DNA of 33,989 nt from JANNRW01 sp031401815. GTDB taxonomy: Bacteria; Desulfobacterota; Desulfuromonadia; Geobacterales; DSM-12255. Under the pieces are notes generated by a model. The model did no database searches. It had not been told where the DNA came from and worked only from the letters and a program-made list of their open reading frames with translations. Position numbers and translations under genes: made by a program. Below are positions 5,964-12,870 of the stretch, in pieces; within the stretch, counting starts at the first letter, position 1; each line of letters opens with the position of its first letter. The DNA is taken from positions 1-33,989 of the forward strand of contig JANNRW010000429.1 in the NCBI GenBank assembly GCA_031401815.1, in the 5' to 3' direction.

Positions 5964-6779
5964 ATGACTGATTTTTTTCTACAATTTGGCCCCGTCACAC
6001 AGGTTCTGATTGCCACCTTTTTCACCTGGGGCGTTACTGCGGCAGGAGCGGCACTGGTGTTCCTCACAAAGACAATCAATCAAAGACTCATGGATTCAAT
6101 GCTCGGTTTTGCTGCCGGGGTCATGATTGCCGCAAGCTTCTGGTCACTCCTGGCGCCTGGTATTGAGATGGCCCAGCAAATGGGCCAGATCCCCTGGCTG
6201 ACTGCGGTGATCGGCTTCATGGGTGGCGGCATATTCATGCGACTGACCGACCGCTTGCTGCCGCACCTGCATCCGGGTCTTGCTGTCAGTCAGAGCGAGG
6301 GGATTAAGACCTCCTGGCAGCGGAGCACTCTGCTGGTTCTTGCAATCACCCTGCACAACATTCCCGAAGGTCTTGCGGTCGGTGTCGCCTTTGGGGCAGT
6401 GGTTGCCGGTCTCCCATCAGCAACCATTGGTGGCGCTGTTGCCCTGGCAATCGGGATTGGACTACAGAACTTTCCGGAAGGGACAGCGGTATCCATGCCG
6501 TTGAGAAGAGAAGGAATGGGGCAGAGGAAAAGCTTCTTACTGGGGCAGGCGTCAGGAATGGTTGAGCCGGTTGCCGGTGTAATCGGGGTACTGTTTGTAA
6601 TGCAGATGCAGAGCATTCTCCCTTATGCGCTCTGTTTTGCGGCCGGAGCAATGATCTTTGTCGTTGTCGAGGAGTTGATCCCGGAGTCCCAACGGATTGC
6701 CGCGAACATTGACCTGGTTACCATGTCGACCATGGCGGGATTTTCGGTAATGATGATCCTTGACGTTGCATTGGGTTGA
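5964..6779 (+). CDS. ZIP family divalent metal transporter
   Basis: A 271-residue integral membrane protein with about eight hydrophobic segments. It carries the paired ZIP signatures LHNIPEGLAVGVAFG and LQNFPEGTAVSMPLR, whose His, Asn and Glu residues form the binuclear metal site in transmembrane helices 4 and 5. This fits the GufA/ZupT branch importing zinc or other divalent metals across the inner membrane. The ATG at 5964 has AAGGAG 9 bases upstream; the frame is open to 5925 but that start has no ribosome binding site. It appears to stand alone. No terminator or regulator site is clear around it. Confidence 0.92.
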   Translation: MTDFFLQFGPVTQVLIATFFTWGVTAAGAALVFLTKTINQRLMDSMLGFAAGVMIAASFWSLLAPGIEMAQQMGQIPWLTAVIGFMGGGIFMRLTDRLLPHLHPGLAVSQSEGIKTSWQRSTLLVLAITLHNIPEGLAVGVAFGAVVAGLPSATIGGAVALAIGIGLQNFPEGTAVSMPLRREGMGQRKSFLLGQASGMVEPVAGVIGVLFVMQMQSILPYALCFAAGAMIFVVVEELIPESQRIAANIDLVTMSTMAGFSVMMILDVALG

Positions 6780-6964
6780 AGGGGAGTAATAACGAGCACA
6801 AAAACCAGATTTCACTCCAGCGGAGAGTAGGTCTTACGCTACAGTAACCCGCGACATTCTACGGAAGGATGTTGGATCTGGAATATATCAGCTGATAATC
6901 CGTCTGAAAAAATCAACCTGGCGTATTGTGACATCGAATGGGAAATCTCTTTACCAAAGCCTGT

Positions 6965-7552
6965 TCAAAAGCAAAACAGCCCTTCACAGACAGTCTCTTC
7001 AAGTTTTCGGCGGTCACTGGGTGATTCGCGCATCTGAAGAGTTTCCGGCAGAAGCTCGACTTGTCCGGGTTTGCCGATAGCAGCCATTGCTTCAACTTGA
7101 AACCCGTCCGGAATGCCAAGAACAGTTTTTGCGCGTTCATAATCAAAACCCTGCATCCCATGCACGACATACCCCTTCATTGTCCCCTGGAGAGCAAGAT
7201 TTTCCCATGCAGCTCCGGTATCAAAGGAGTGGGTGATGGACGGTTTTCCATTATGGTCAAAGGTTGTCTTTGAAATGAACAGAAGCAGGAGTGCAGCCCT
7301 CTGCGCCCAAGCCTTGTTGGGCGCTGCCAGGAGATCGAAAAAGAGCGGCCACTGCTCGCTCTGCCTGCGAGCGTAAAGAATACGCCAGGGCTGGTTGTTA
7401 TAAGAGGATGGTGCCCATCTTGCCGCTTCAAAAAGCGACATCAGCTCCGGTTCAGATATCTCCTCGCCGGACATGGCACGCGGAGACCACCGGTCGAGAA
7501 AAAGGCTGTCAATCGGGTAATCGGCTGTACGTGTGTCACTCCCCTTGATCAT
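6965..7552 (-). CDS. Nitroreductase family protein (FMN-dependent)
   Basis: A 195-residue protein of the nitroreductase fold. DRWSPRAM near the N terminus and ARWAPSSYNNQPWRILYA are the usual FMN-phosphate and isoalloxazine contacts, and the C-terminal MAAIGKPG segment is also typical. It probably uses NAD(P)H to reduce a nitro or quinone compound in the cytoplasm; the substrate cannot be told. The ATG at 7552 has AAAGGAG 6 bases upstream, so the longer frame to 7579 is not used. It is monocistronic between a ZIP transporter and a repeat-bearing intergenic region. Confidence 0.9.
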   Translation of the reverse strand: MIKGSDTRTADYPIDSLFLDRWSPRAMSGEEISEPELMSLFEAARWAPSSYNNQPWRILYARRQSEQWPLFFDLLAAPNKAWAQRAALLLLFISKTTFDHNGKPSITHSFDTGAAWENLALQGTMKGYVVHGMQGFDYERAKTVLGIPDGFQVEAMAAIGKPGQVELLPETLQMRESPSDRRKLEETVCEGLFCF

Positions 7553-7635
7553 ATGCGGCTCCTTTTTTACACCTTTCAATTCACGTAACTATCCAGCACT
7601 TTTAAAATAGAACAGATAAACCAAAAAACATTTTT

Positions 7636-7745
7636 CAGGGATGAACAGGAAGGACAGGATAAAAACTTTAAAAACAGGCAGCCGTGTTTAAACCAATAAT
7701 GCTCGTCCAGTTTTTGATCTTATCCGCATTGATCCCCTTTATACC
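7636..7745. repeat. Dispersed intergenic repeat, copy 3
   Basis: Bases 7636-7677 are the reverse complement of 1738-1779 with three differences. Beyond them 7718-7745 resembles the arm at 5841-5866. The copy lies downstream of lrgB and upstream of the nitroreductase gene, in an otherwise gene-free stretch (7553-7790). Confidence 0.7.
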
Positions 7746-7790
7746 TCTTAAATAACAGGTTTTGATTTTATGTGAAGAATAGTTACCAAT

Positions 7791-8510
7791 TCACTTTAAA
7801 AGGGAAATGAGCAGCGGCAGCAGAAGTGCGGTGAGCAGGCCGTTCAGAGCCATTGCCAGTGCAGCAAATGCTCCGGCCACCTGACTTTTCTGGAGTGCAT
7901 GTGCAGTCCCTATCCCGTGTGACGCTACACCCAAAGCCATGCCACGGGCGGTTTCATCATGAATTTTCAGCCGCTTTAAAACCAGATCACCAATAACAGC
8001 ACCGGTAATGCCGGTCAGCACACATGAAACAGCAGTAAGCGCGGGAAGACCGCCTATAAGCTCGGAAATGCTCATCGCAATCGGAGTAGTAACGGATTTT
8101 GGCGCGAGAGTCAGAAGCAGGGCTCTTTCCCCACCCAGCCCCCACGCAATGCCGACAGCGCTCAGAATTGCGATTAGTGAACCGACTGTCAGGCTTATGA
8201 CGATCGGAACGAATGCTTTGCGGATAAGCTGAATTTCCCTGTAGAGCGGGATTGCAAGGGCAACGGTAGCAGGGCCGAGGAGGAAATGAATGAATTGCGC
8301 TCCACGGAAGTAGGTCGGATAATCAGCGCCGCTAACCCTGATTATGATTATGAGCGAAATGATTGTAGTCAGCACCGGATTTAGCAGCGGGTTGCAGCCT
8401 AGTTTCCGGAAGAGCCAGGAGGCAAGCTGATAGATTGTCAGGGTCAGGGTCAGCCAGAGTAGCGGGGTGGTCGTAAGATAGACCCAGAGCTGTGAGATTT
8501 CCCCTGTCAT
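7791..8510 (-). CDS. lrgB: LrgB family membrane protein
   Basis: A 239-residue protein with several transmembrane segments and the LrgB signature region LAPKSVTTPIAMSISELIGG, followed by ASHGIGTAHALQ. LrgB acts with LrgA in a membrane complex first described as holin/antiholin-like and later, for some members, as a pyruvate or short-acid transporter. Its ATG overlaps the lrgA stop in an ATGA (8507-8510), so the two are translationally coupled. No LytSR two-component regulator is present next to it in this window. Confidence 0.93.
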   Translation of the reverse strand: MTGEISQLWVYLTTTPLLWLTLTLTIYQLASWLFRKLGCNPLLNPVLTTIISLIIIIRVSGADYPTYFRGAQFIHFLLGPATVALAIPLYREIQLIRKAFVPIVISLTVGSLIAILSAVGIAWGLGGERALLLTLAPKSVTTPIAMSISELIGGLPALTAVSCVLTGITGAVIGDLVLKRLKIHDETARGMALGVASHGIGTAHALQKSQVAGAFAALAMALNGLLTALLLPLLISLLK

Positions 8511-8872
8511 GGTTTGTGCGTTTCCTGATCCGTCACGGGAGTTTGATTCAGGAGCTGCATGACAGCACCGGTCACAGCAACTGTTATGACAGTACCGATG
8601 ATAATTGCGCCTGCAAATGGAGCCCAGAACTTCATCAGAAAATCGATATGAACGATAACTCCAACTCCGGCAGGGACGAACAAAAGCGGCAGAGAGCGTA
8701 GCAGGAATCCGCCGACTGATTCAAGCTCTGATGGCATTCCCTTGCGAAAGAGCAGCCAGCAAAAGAGAAGAACCATGCCGATTACAGGGCCGCCAATCGG
8801 AAGTTTTGCCAATCTGGCAACTATTTCGCCGATGAGCTGGCAGAGCAGGATAAGTGTCAGATAGCCGAGCAT
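8507..8872 (-). CDS. lrgA: LrgA/CidA family membrane protein
   Basis: A 121-residue protein with four hydrophobic segments and the family pattern LPIGGPVIGMVLLF followed by SLPLLFVPAGVGVIVH. It is the small partner of LrgB, whose gene begins inside its stop codon. AAAGGAG precedes the ATG at 8872. The pair probably forms a membrane complex influencing murein turnover or organic-acid export/import; which role applies here is unknown. Confidence 0.92.
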   Translation of the reverse strand: MLGYLTLILLCQLIGEIVARLAKLPIGGPVIGMVLLFCWLLFRKGMPSELESVGGFLLRSLPLLFVPAGVGVIVHIDFLMKFWAPFAGAIIIGTVITVAVTGAVMQLLNQTPVTDQETHKP

Positions 8873-8974
8873 TGAAGCGCTTCTCCTTTATGATCAACCG
8901 GAATGAAACTGTATACACATTTGACATGGAGAAGCAGAAGAGCTGAGAAATATTTGCTCAGGATTGACATGGCT

Positions 8975-9397
8975 TTATGGCGTGGGTTGCGGCAGAAATG
9001 GATTAATTATTTTGACGCTCTCAATAACCTGACCGTGCTGAAGATCTTCAGTATAGATTGCGCTGCAACCGCTTTCCAGGGCAGCTGCCAGGATAAGAGT
9101 ATCCCAGCAGGAATACCGGTAGCGATTGCGCAGGACGTAAGAACGCTTCAGAAGCTCTGCCGAAAACCAGCATATTTCAAATCTGTCCAGGATGGTTTGA
9201 ATGTTTGCCTGAATCAGGGCATCATCAGCCCTGTTTTTCAACATTACGCTATAGTATTCGTTCAGCACCTGCACACTGACAACCAAACCGGAAGGGTTTC
9301 CGACAATTTGAGCGGCTTGTTTGAACTTGGTATCTTCTGGATTTTCAAGATGAGCATAAACCCATATGTTTGTGTCGACAAGGATCTTACCGTTCAT
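8975..9397 (-). CDS. PIN-domain toxin of a VapBC-type module
   Basis: A 140-residue PIN-domain protein. The acidic metal-binding residues expected of an RNase are present: Asp8 (ILVDTNIWVY), Glu47 (VLNEYYSV), Asp99 (SCWDTLILAAA) and Asp118 (YTEDLQHG). Family knowledge: VapC toxins cleave tRNA or rRNA unless bound by their antitoxin. Its ATG overlaps the 3' end of the upstream antitoxin-like gene by 11 bases, the usual toxin-antitoxin arrangement. Target RNA is unknown. Confidence 0.9.
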   Translation of the reverse strand: MNGKILVDTNIWVYAHLENPEDTKFKQAAQIVGNPSGLVVSVQVLNEYYSVMLKNRADDALIQANIQTILDRFEICWFSAELLKRSYVLRNRYRYSCWDTLILAAALESGCSAIYTEDLQHGQVIESVKIINPFLPQPTP

Positions 9398-9602
9398 AGC
9401 GCTCTTCTCGCGAAGGCATTATCACCCGTTCAACACGCATGGTTTTGAATTCAAGTGGAGGGGCTGAAACCCGGTCTGCCTGGTGAAGGATCTCTGAATC
9501 TTCCAGTGGCCAGATAATCAATTCAAGGCGTTTGTGGCGAAGCTCAACAGGAATGGATATCATGTCGGGTGCATCTTCATATACCTGACGTATGGGTTGC
9601 AT
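9387..9602 (-). CDS. Probable antitoxin partner of the downstream PIN toxin
   Basis: A 71-residue protein beginning MQPIRQVYEDAPDMISIPVE. The ATG at 9602 has GGAGG about 9 bases upstream, so the longer frame to 9623 is not preferred. The sequence has no strong DNA-binding signature that I recognise, but the stretch ISIPVELRHKRLELIIWPLE resembles antitoxins of PIN modules in related bacteria, with a C-terminal part (RVERVIMPSREERYER) likely to wrap the toxin. The 11-base overlap with the PIN gene is the main evidence for the role. Confidence 0.75.
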   Translation of the reverse strand: MQPIRQVYEDAPDMISIPVELRHKRLELIIWPLEDSEILHQADRVSAPPLEFKTMRVERVIMPSREERYER

Positions 9603-9839
9603 AATTGTAACCTCCGTTTTCAATCATACCCTGCAATTTACCGGAATCAAAGAGAAACATGTCATCGTTATTTGTGATAGGAGGAAGGTTCTATCCCTTT
9701 CCGATAATCTATGCTTCCTCGCTTGGCAAATCGATGTTCTTTGCCGTCTCGGTTGTGGTGTCTGCCTGGGCCGGTAACATGTAGTTTCCCCTGAAAGAGC
9801 GCTTATTCGGCGTCTTCGTCCACCTGAGTACAAAAAACT

Positions 9840-12635
9840 TCAGCCTATCTTCACCGTCTTGTACAGGAAATTCTTGAATTTGAAGAAACGGCGCTGTTCT
9901 TCGCCGCTGTCCGGGTTGTCGCTGTCTGTTGCACGGAGGTATCTGGCAATGCGGGGCATGCTTTTCCCGGCTCGTTCCCTTGTTTTTTCGATGATCAGTC
10001 TGACTACCTCTCTGGATATATGGTTCCCGGAGTAAGGTTCATAGACTGCAGTCCAGAAATCTTTACCCCCGGCAATATCGGCCAATATCTGGTCAGCCAG
10101 TTGTTCGCTCATCCCGGTCAGAACCGTTGCAGTACCCTCCCAGATGCCATCACGGATGCCCCGCCGGATGTCATCAGCGCTTATGATGTTCCCTGATCTG
10201 AAAAAGAGGGCTCTCAAGAGAAGGCTTCTAAGCTCTCTGATATTCCCCTTGTACTGGTGATTTACCAGCAACTTGCGGGCTTCATCAGAAAGGGTCGGCG
10301 GAGCCGATCTCTGTTCATCCCTGTTTCGGTAAGTCTGATAAAGTTTGCCCAGAAAATGTGTCGCAAGGTCGGGAATATCTTCACGACGCTCATTTAAGGA
10401 GGGGACTGTCACGGAAAGCTCCGAGAGCCGGTGATACAGGTCTTCACGGAAATTCCCCTTGAGGATCTCTTCAGCCAGATTCTTGTTGGTCGCGGCGACC
10501 AGAAGCACGCGGCTGTACCGCTGCTGATTATCGCCCATCCGCATGAAGCCGCCATTATCGAGAAATCTCAGGAGCTGAACCTGGGTTTTCGGGTCAGCGT
10601 CTCCGATTTCGTCAAGAAAGACAATCCCCCCCCCGGCATCTTCAAGAATCCCTTTTCTGTCGCTGTAAGCGCCGGTAAAGGCACCTTTCTTGTGCCCAAA
10701 AAGCTCTGAATAGGTCAGTTCACCGCTGTATGCCCCAATATTTGTTTTCCTTACCGGAATTTCGCCGGCAGGGTTTCCGCTTTCGCGATACAGACTGTTC
10801 AGCTTGTTGTAGAGGTTGTTAAAGAAAAATTCCTTGCCGGAACCTGTTTGACCGAGAACAAGGATTGAGGGGAGGCCGATGGTTGCCTCCTGTAGCACAT
10901 TTTTGCTCCAGAGGTTGATACGGTTGAATATAGGGACAGAAACAGTATTGATGAAGTTCACGATCTCCTGAGCCTTGCTACTGTTTCCTATAATGTTTCC
11001 GAGACGATATGACGAGATTCTGGGATCTTTGTAAGTGACATCTGACTGAAGCTTTGTTACTTCATTCTGGAGTCTTTCGATCCGTTGAAGGTCAGAGAGA
11101 TGTCTTGCTGTCAACTTTTCGATAATCTGCAGAATTCTTTTATGCTCTTCGGTGAAGTAGGCAGCTTTCAGAGAGTTAAGGCAGATGACAGCGATTACTT
11201 CATCATCGCAGATAACCGGTACAGCAATCTCGCTCCTGATCTCTTCGTGCATGGAGCGATGAAAACCACCCTCTTTAAGCTCTGCTTCAATGTTGCTGAT
11301 GATCTTGGCCTGCTTGGCAAAGGCTACATATCCGGTGAGGCTCCTTGCGGAAGGGTCGAGTTCAAGACCACCTACCTGAAACGGCGGGATATGTTTTTTA
11401 AGCCACTCCTTGTGCTTTGCACCTACAATGTTTCCTTCACTGTCTTCCACTACCAGCCATTTGCCATCTTCGCGCTCTTCTATGATCGCGATGCTGCCTG
11501 TATCAGCCCCAATCAGCTCGGTTGCCTTCGACAGTATCCGGGCAAGAAACGGATTAACCTTTTCAGCCCGCTCCTGCAGCATGTCCGATATTTCAGACAG
11601 CACACGCACTTCGAGATGTTCCCCTCCGATCTCTTCAATAACCCTTTCAACCATCTCGGCATGGGTCTGGAGAAGACCCATTTCAAAGTCGGAGAAACGA
11701 TATATTTCACTGGTGAAGTAGTTTACCAGGCAGATAATGCGGCGGCTCTGGGGTTCATAGCGTGGCACTACATAAAGTGAGCGTAGAGAGAGTTTTTCTG
11801 TCAGGGCGGTTTTTTGCAAAGGCTGCTTGGTCAGGTCGAGAAAGGATAGAGGGTGGAGGAGACGTTCGTCAGTTATGATGGCAGCATCGTCAACAAAGCG
11901 CGAGATCAGGGATTTCCCCTTTTCAAGACCGATTGCCCCGAGAGCATCGTACTCGGCCTTCATCTCCGGATTTTCCGAGTAGCTGGCAAGTATCTCCAGT
12001 CTCCCCTCTGCCGGGACAAGAACAGAGGCAAGTGAAACCCTGTCAATCAGCCTGACTGCCGAGCGAACCATGAATCCGGCTGCTTCGCGCTTTTTGTATT
12101 CGTCTACCTGTCTTGCAAGCAACAGCTGCTGATGGTATTTTCGAGCCTGATCCAGGCAGTCGGCTACATCTATCAGCAGCTGGCTTATGAGTGATTTTGC
12201 CCGTCCCGTGAAGATTTCGCCGGAATTTTTTCTGTCACAGCATAAAACCCCAATTGATTTGCCGTAGCTGGTAACAGGGAGAAATGTTGCTGCTGCAATA
12301 TCAAATCTTGTGAAAAATTCCCGGTCAATACTGTTGAGACGGTCGGTTACTGATCTGAGCTCATGAGGTTGCTGGGAGACAAATGCGGTGGATACGAGTA
12401 TCTCCGGAGAGATTATCGGAAATGTGCCGGATCTGATTTCAGCCTGTTGAAGGCCATTTGCATAAGCGCAGGATAGCGCCCCTCTGGTCAGATCTTCCAA
12501 GTATATGCGTATCAGGCAGTCAGGTGCAATCTCTGTTATGCCAGCTGCCAGAGCGTGCAGCATTTCATCGAGATTCTCCTTGCCAAACCCCCTGATCTTG
12601 TCGCGAAGTAGCGGCAGAGCCTTGAACTGAGGCAT
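9840..12635 (-). CDS. GAF-domain sigma-54 interacting transcriptional activator
   Basis: A 931-residue cytoplasmic regulator. One GAF-type sensor region lies at about residues 10-165, a less clear one at 170-335 and a third at about 345-515. The AAA+ sigma-54 domain follows: Walker A GQTGSGKE at 595-602, GAFTGA at 651-656 (contact with sigma-54) and Walker B GGGIVFLDEIGD at 668-679. The tail has a possible helix-turn-helix around MPRIARYLRA (893-902), shorter and less typical than the Fis type. GAF modules suggest control by a small ligand or redox state; no receiver domain is present. A promoter-like element and a long inverted repeat overlap the 5' end. The next gene upstream is the 611-aa orphan protein in the same orientation; the two may be functionally linked. 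Confidence 0.9.
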   Translation of the reverse strand: MPQFKALPLLRDKIRGFGKENLDEMLHALAAGITEIAPDCLIRIYLEDLTRGALSCAYANGLQQAEIRSGTFPIISPEILVSTAFVSQQPHELRSVTDRLNSIDREFFTRFDIAAATFLPVTSYGKSIGVLCCDRKNSGEIFTGRAKSLISQLLIDVADCLDQARKYHQQLLLARQVDEYKKREAAGFMVRSAVRLIDRVSLASVLVPAEGRLEILASYSENPEMKAEYDALGAIGLEKGKSLISRFVDDAAIITDERLLHPLSFLDLTKQPLQKTALTEKLSLRSLYVVPRYEPQSRRIICLVNYFTSEIYRFSDFEMGLLQTHAEMVERVIEEIGGEHLEVRVLSEISDMLQERAEKVNPFLARILSKATELIGADTGSIAIIEEREDGKWLVVEDSEGNIVGAKHKEWLKKHIPPFQVGGLELDPSARSLTGYVAFAKQAKIISNIEAELKEGGFHRSMHEEIRSEIAVPVICDDEVIAVICLNSLKAAYFTEEHKRILQIIEKLTARHLSDLQRIERLQNEVTKLQSDVTYKDPRISSYRLGNIIGNSSKAQEIVNFINTVSVPIFNRINLWSKNVLQEATIGLPSILVLGQTGSGKEFFFNNLYNKLNSLYRESGNPAGEIPVRKTNIGAYSGELTYSELFGHKKGAFTGAYSDRKGILEDAGGGIVFLDEIGDADPKTQVQLLRFLDNGGFMRMGDNQQRYSRVLLVAATNKNLAEEILKGNFREDLYHRLSELSVTVPSLNERREDIPDLATHFLGKLYQTYRNRDEQRSAPPTLSDEARKLLVNHQYKGNIRELRSLLLRALFFRSGNIISADDIRRGIRDGIWEGTATVLTGMSEQLADQILADIAGGKDFWTAVYEPYSGNHISREVVRLIIEKTRERAGKSMPRIARYLRATDSDNPDSGEEQRRFFKFKNFLYKTVKIG

Positions 12636-12641
12636 GATCTC

Positions 12642-12671
12642 CTCCCAGTGTATTTTATGTACACTTGGGAG
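12642..12671 (-). promoter_or_regulatory. Inverted repeat overlapping the 5' end of the sigma-54 regulator gene
   Basis: CTCCCAGTGTA (12642-12652) pairs with TACACTTGGGAG (12660-12671), an 11-bp stem with one bulged base and a 7-base loop. On the gene's strand the proximal arm ends in GGGAG, which forms part of the Shine-Dalgarno sequence before the ATG at 12635. If the promoter at 12672-12698 is right, transcription would start inside the repeat, making an operator more likely than an RNA hairpin. Confidence 0.55.
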
Positions 12672-12698
12672 ACTATATTTTACTCAATCCGATGTCAA
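12672..12698 (-). promoter_or_regulatory. Putative sigma-70-type promoter for the sigma-54 regulator gene
   Basis: On the minus strand TTGACA (12698-12693) is followed after 15 bases by TATAGT (12677-12672). Both hexamers match well but the spacing is short by two. The element sits at the edge of the GGTAGA-type tract and directly before the inverted repeat. Confidence 0.45.
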
Positions 12699-12714
12699 GG
12701 GGGAAGGTGGGGAA

Positions 12715-12864
12715 GAGGTAGAGGTAAAGGCAAGACAAAAGCAAAGGTAGAGGTAGAGGTAGAGGTAGAGGTAGAGGCAAGACAAAGGCAAAGGTAGAGG
12801 CAAGACAAAGGCAAAGGTAGAGGTAAAGGTAAAGGTAGAGGTAGAGGTAAAGGTAAAGGTAAAG
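12715..12864. repeat. Hexanucleotide tandem repeat tract (GAGGTA/AAGGTA) with interrupting units
   Basis: About 150 bases made almost entirely of six-base units RAGGTA on the plus strand. It is interrupted three times by a unit of the form GCAAGACAAARGCAAAGGTA, beginning near 12730, 12777 and 12800. The plus strand is almost purine-only apart from one T or C per unit. It fills the gap between the 611-aa orphan gene and the sigma-54 regulator promoter. Such tracts are prone to length change by slippage. No coding use is apparent. Confidence 0.9.
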
Positions 12865-12870
12865 ACTGAA

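Noticed and set aside
8903..9448. Long plus-strand open frame opposite the PIN toxin at 8975-9397
   Set aside because: It has no ribosome binding site and no recognisable motif and lies antisense to a clear PIN gene with intact acidic residues and an overlapping antitoxin.
9592..9777. Plus-strand frame over the antitoxin start and intergenic region
   Set aside because: No ribosome binding site, crosses the antitoxin start on the other strand, and composition is not gene-like.
11085..11780. 231-codon plus-strand frame inside the sigma-54 regulator
   Set aside because: It is antisense to GAF-domain coding sequence of the 931-aa regulator; high GC third positions on the other strand produce such open frames.
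12715..12864. CRISPR array
   Set aside because: The repeats are six bases with no unique spacers; it is a tandem hexamer tract.
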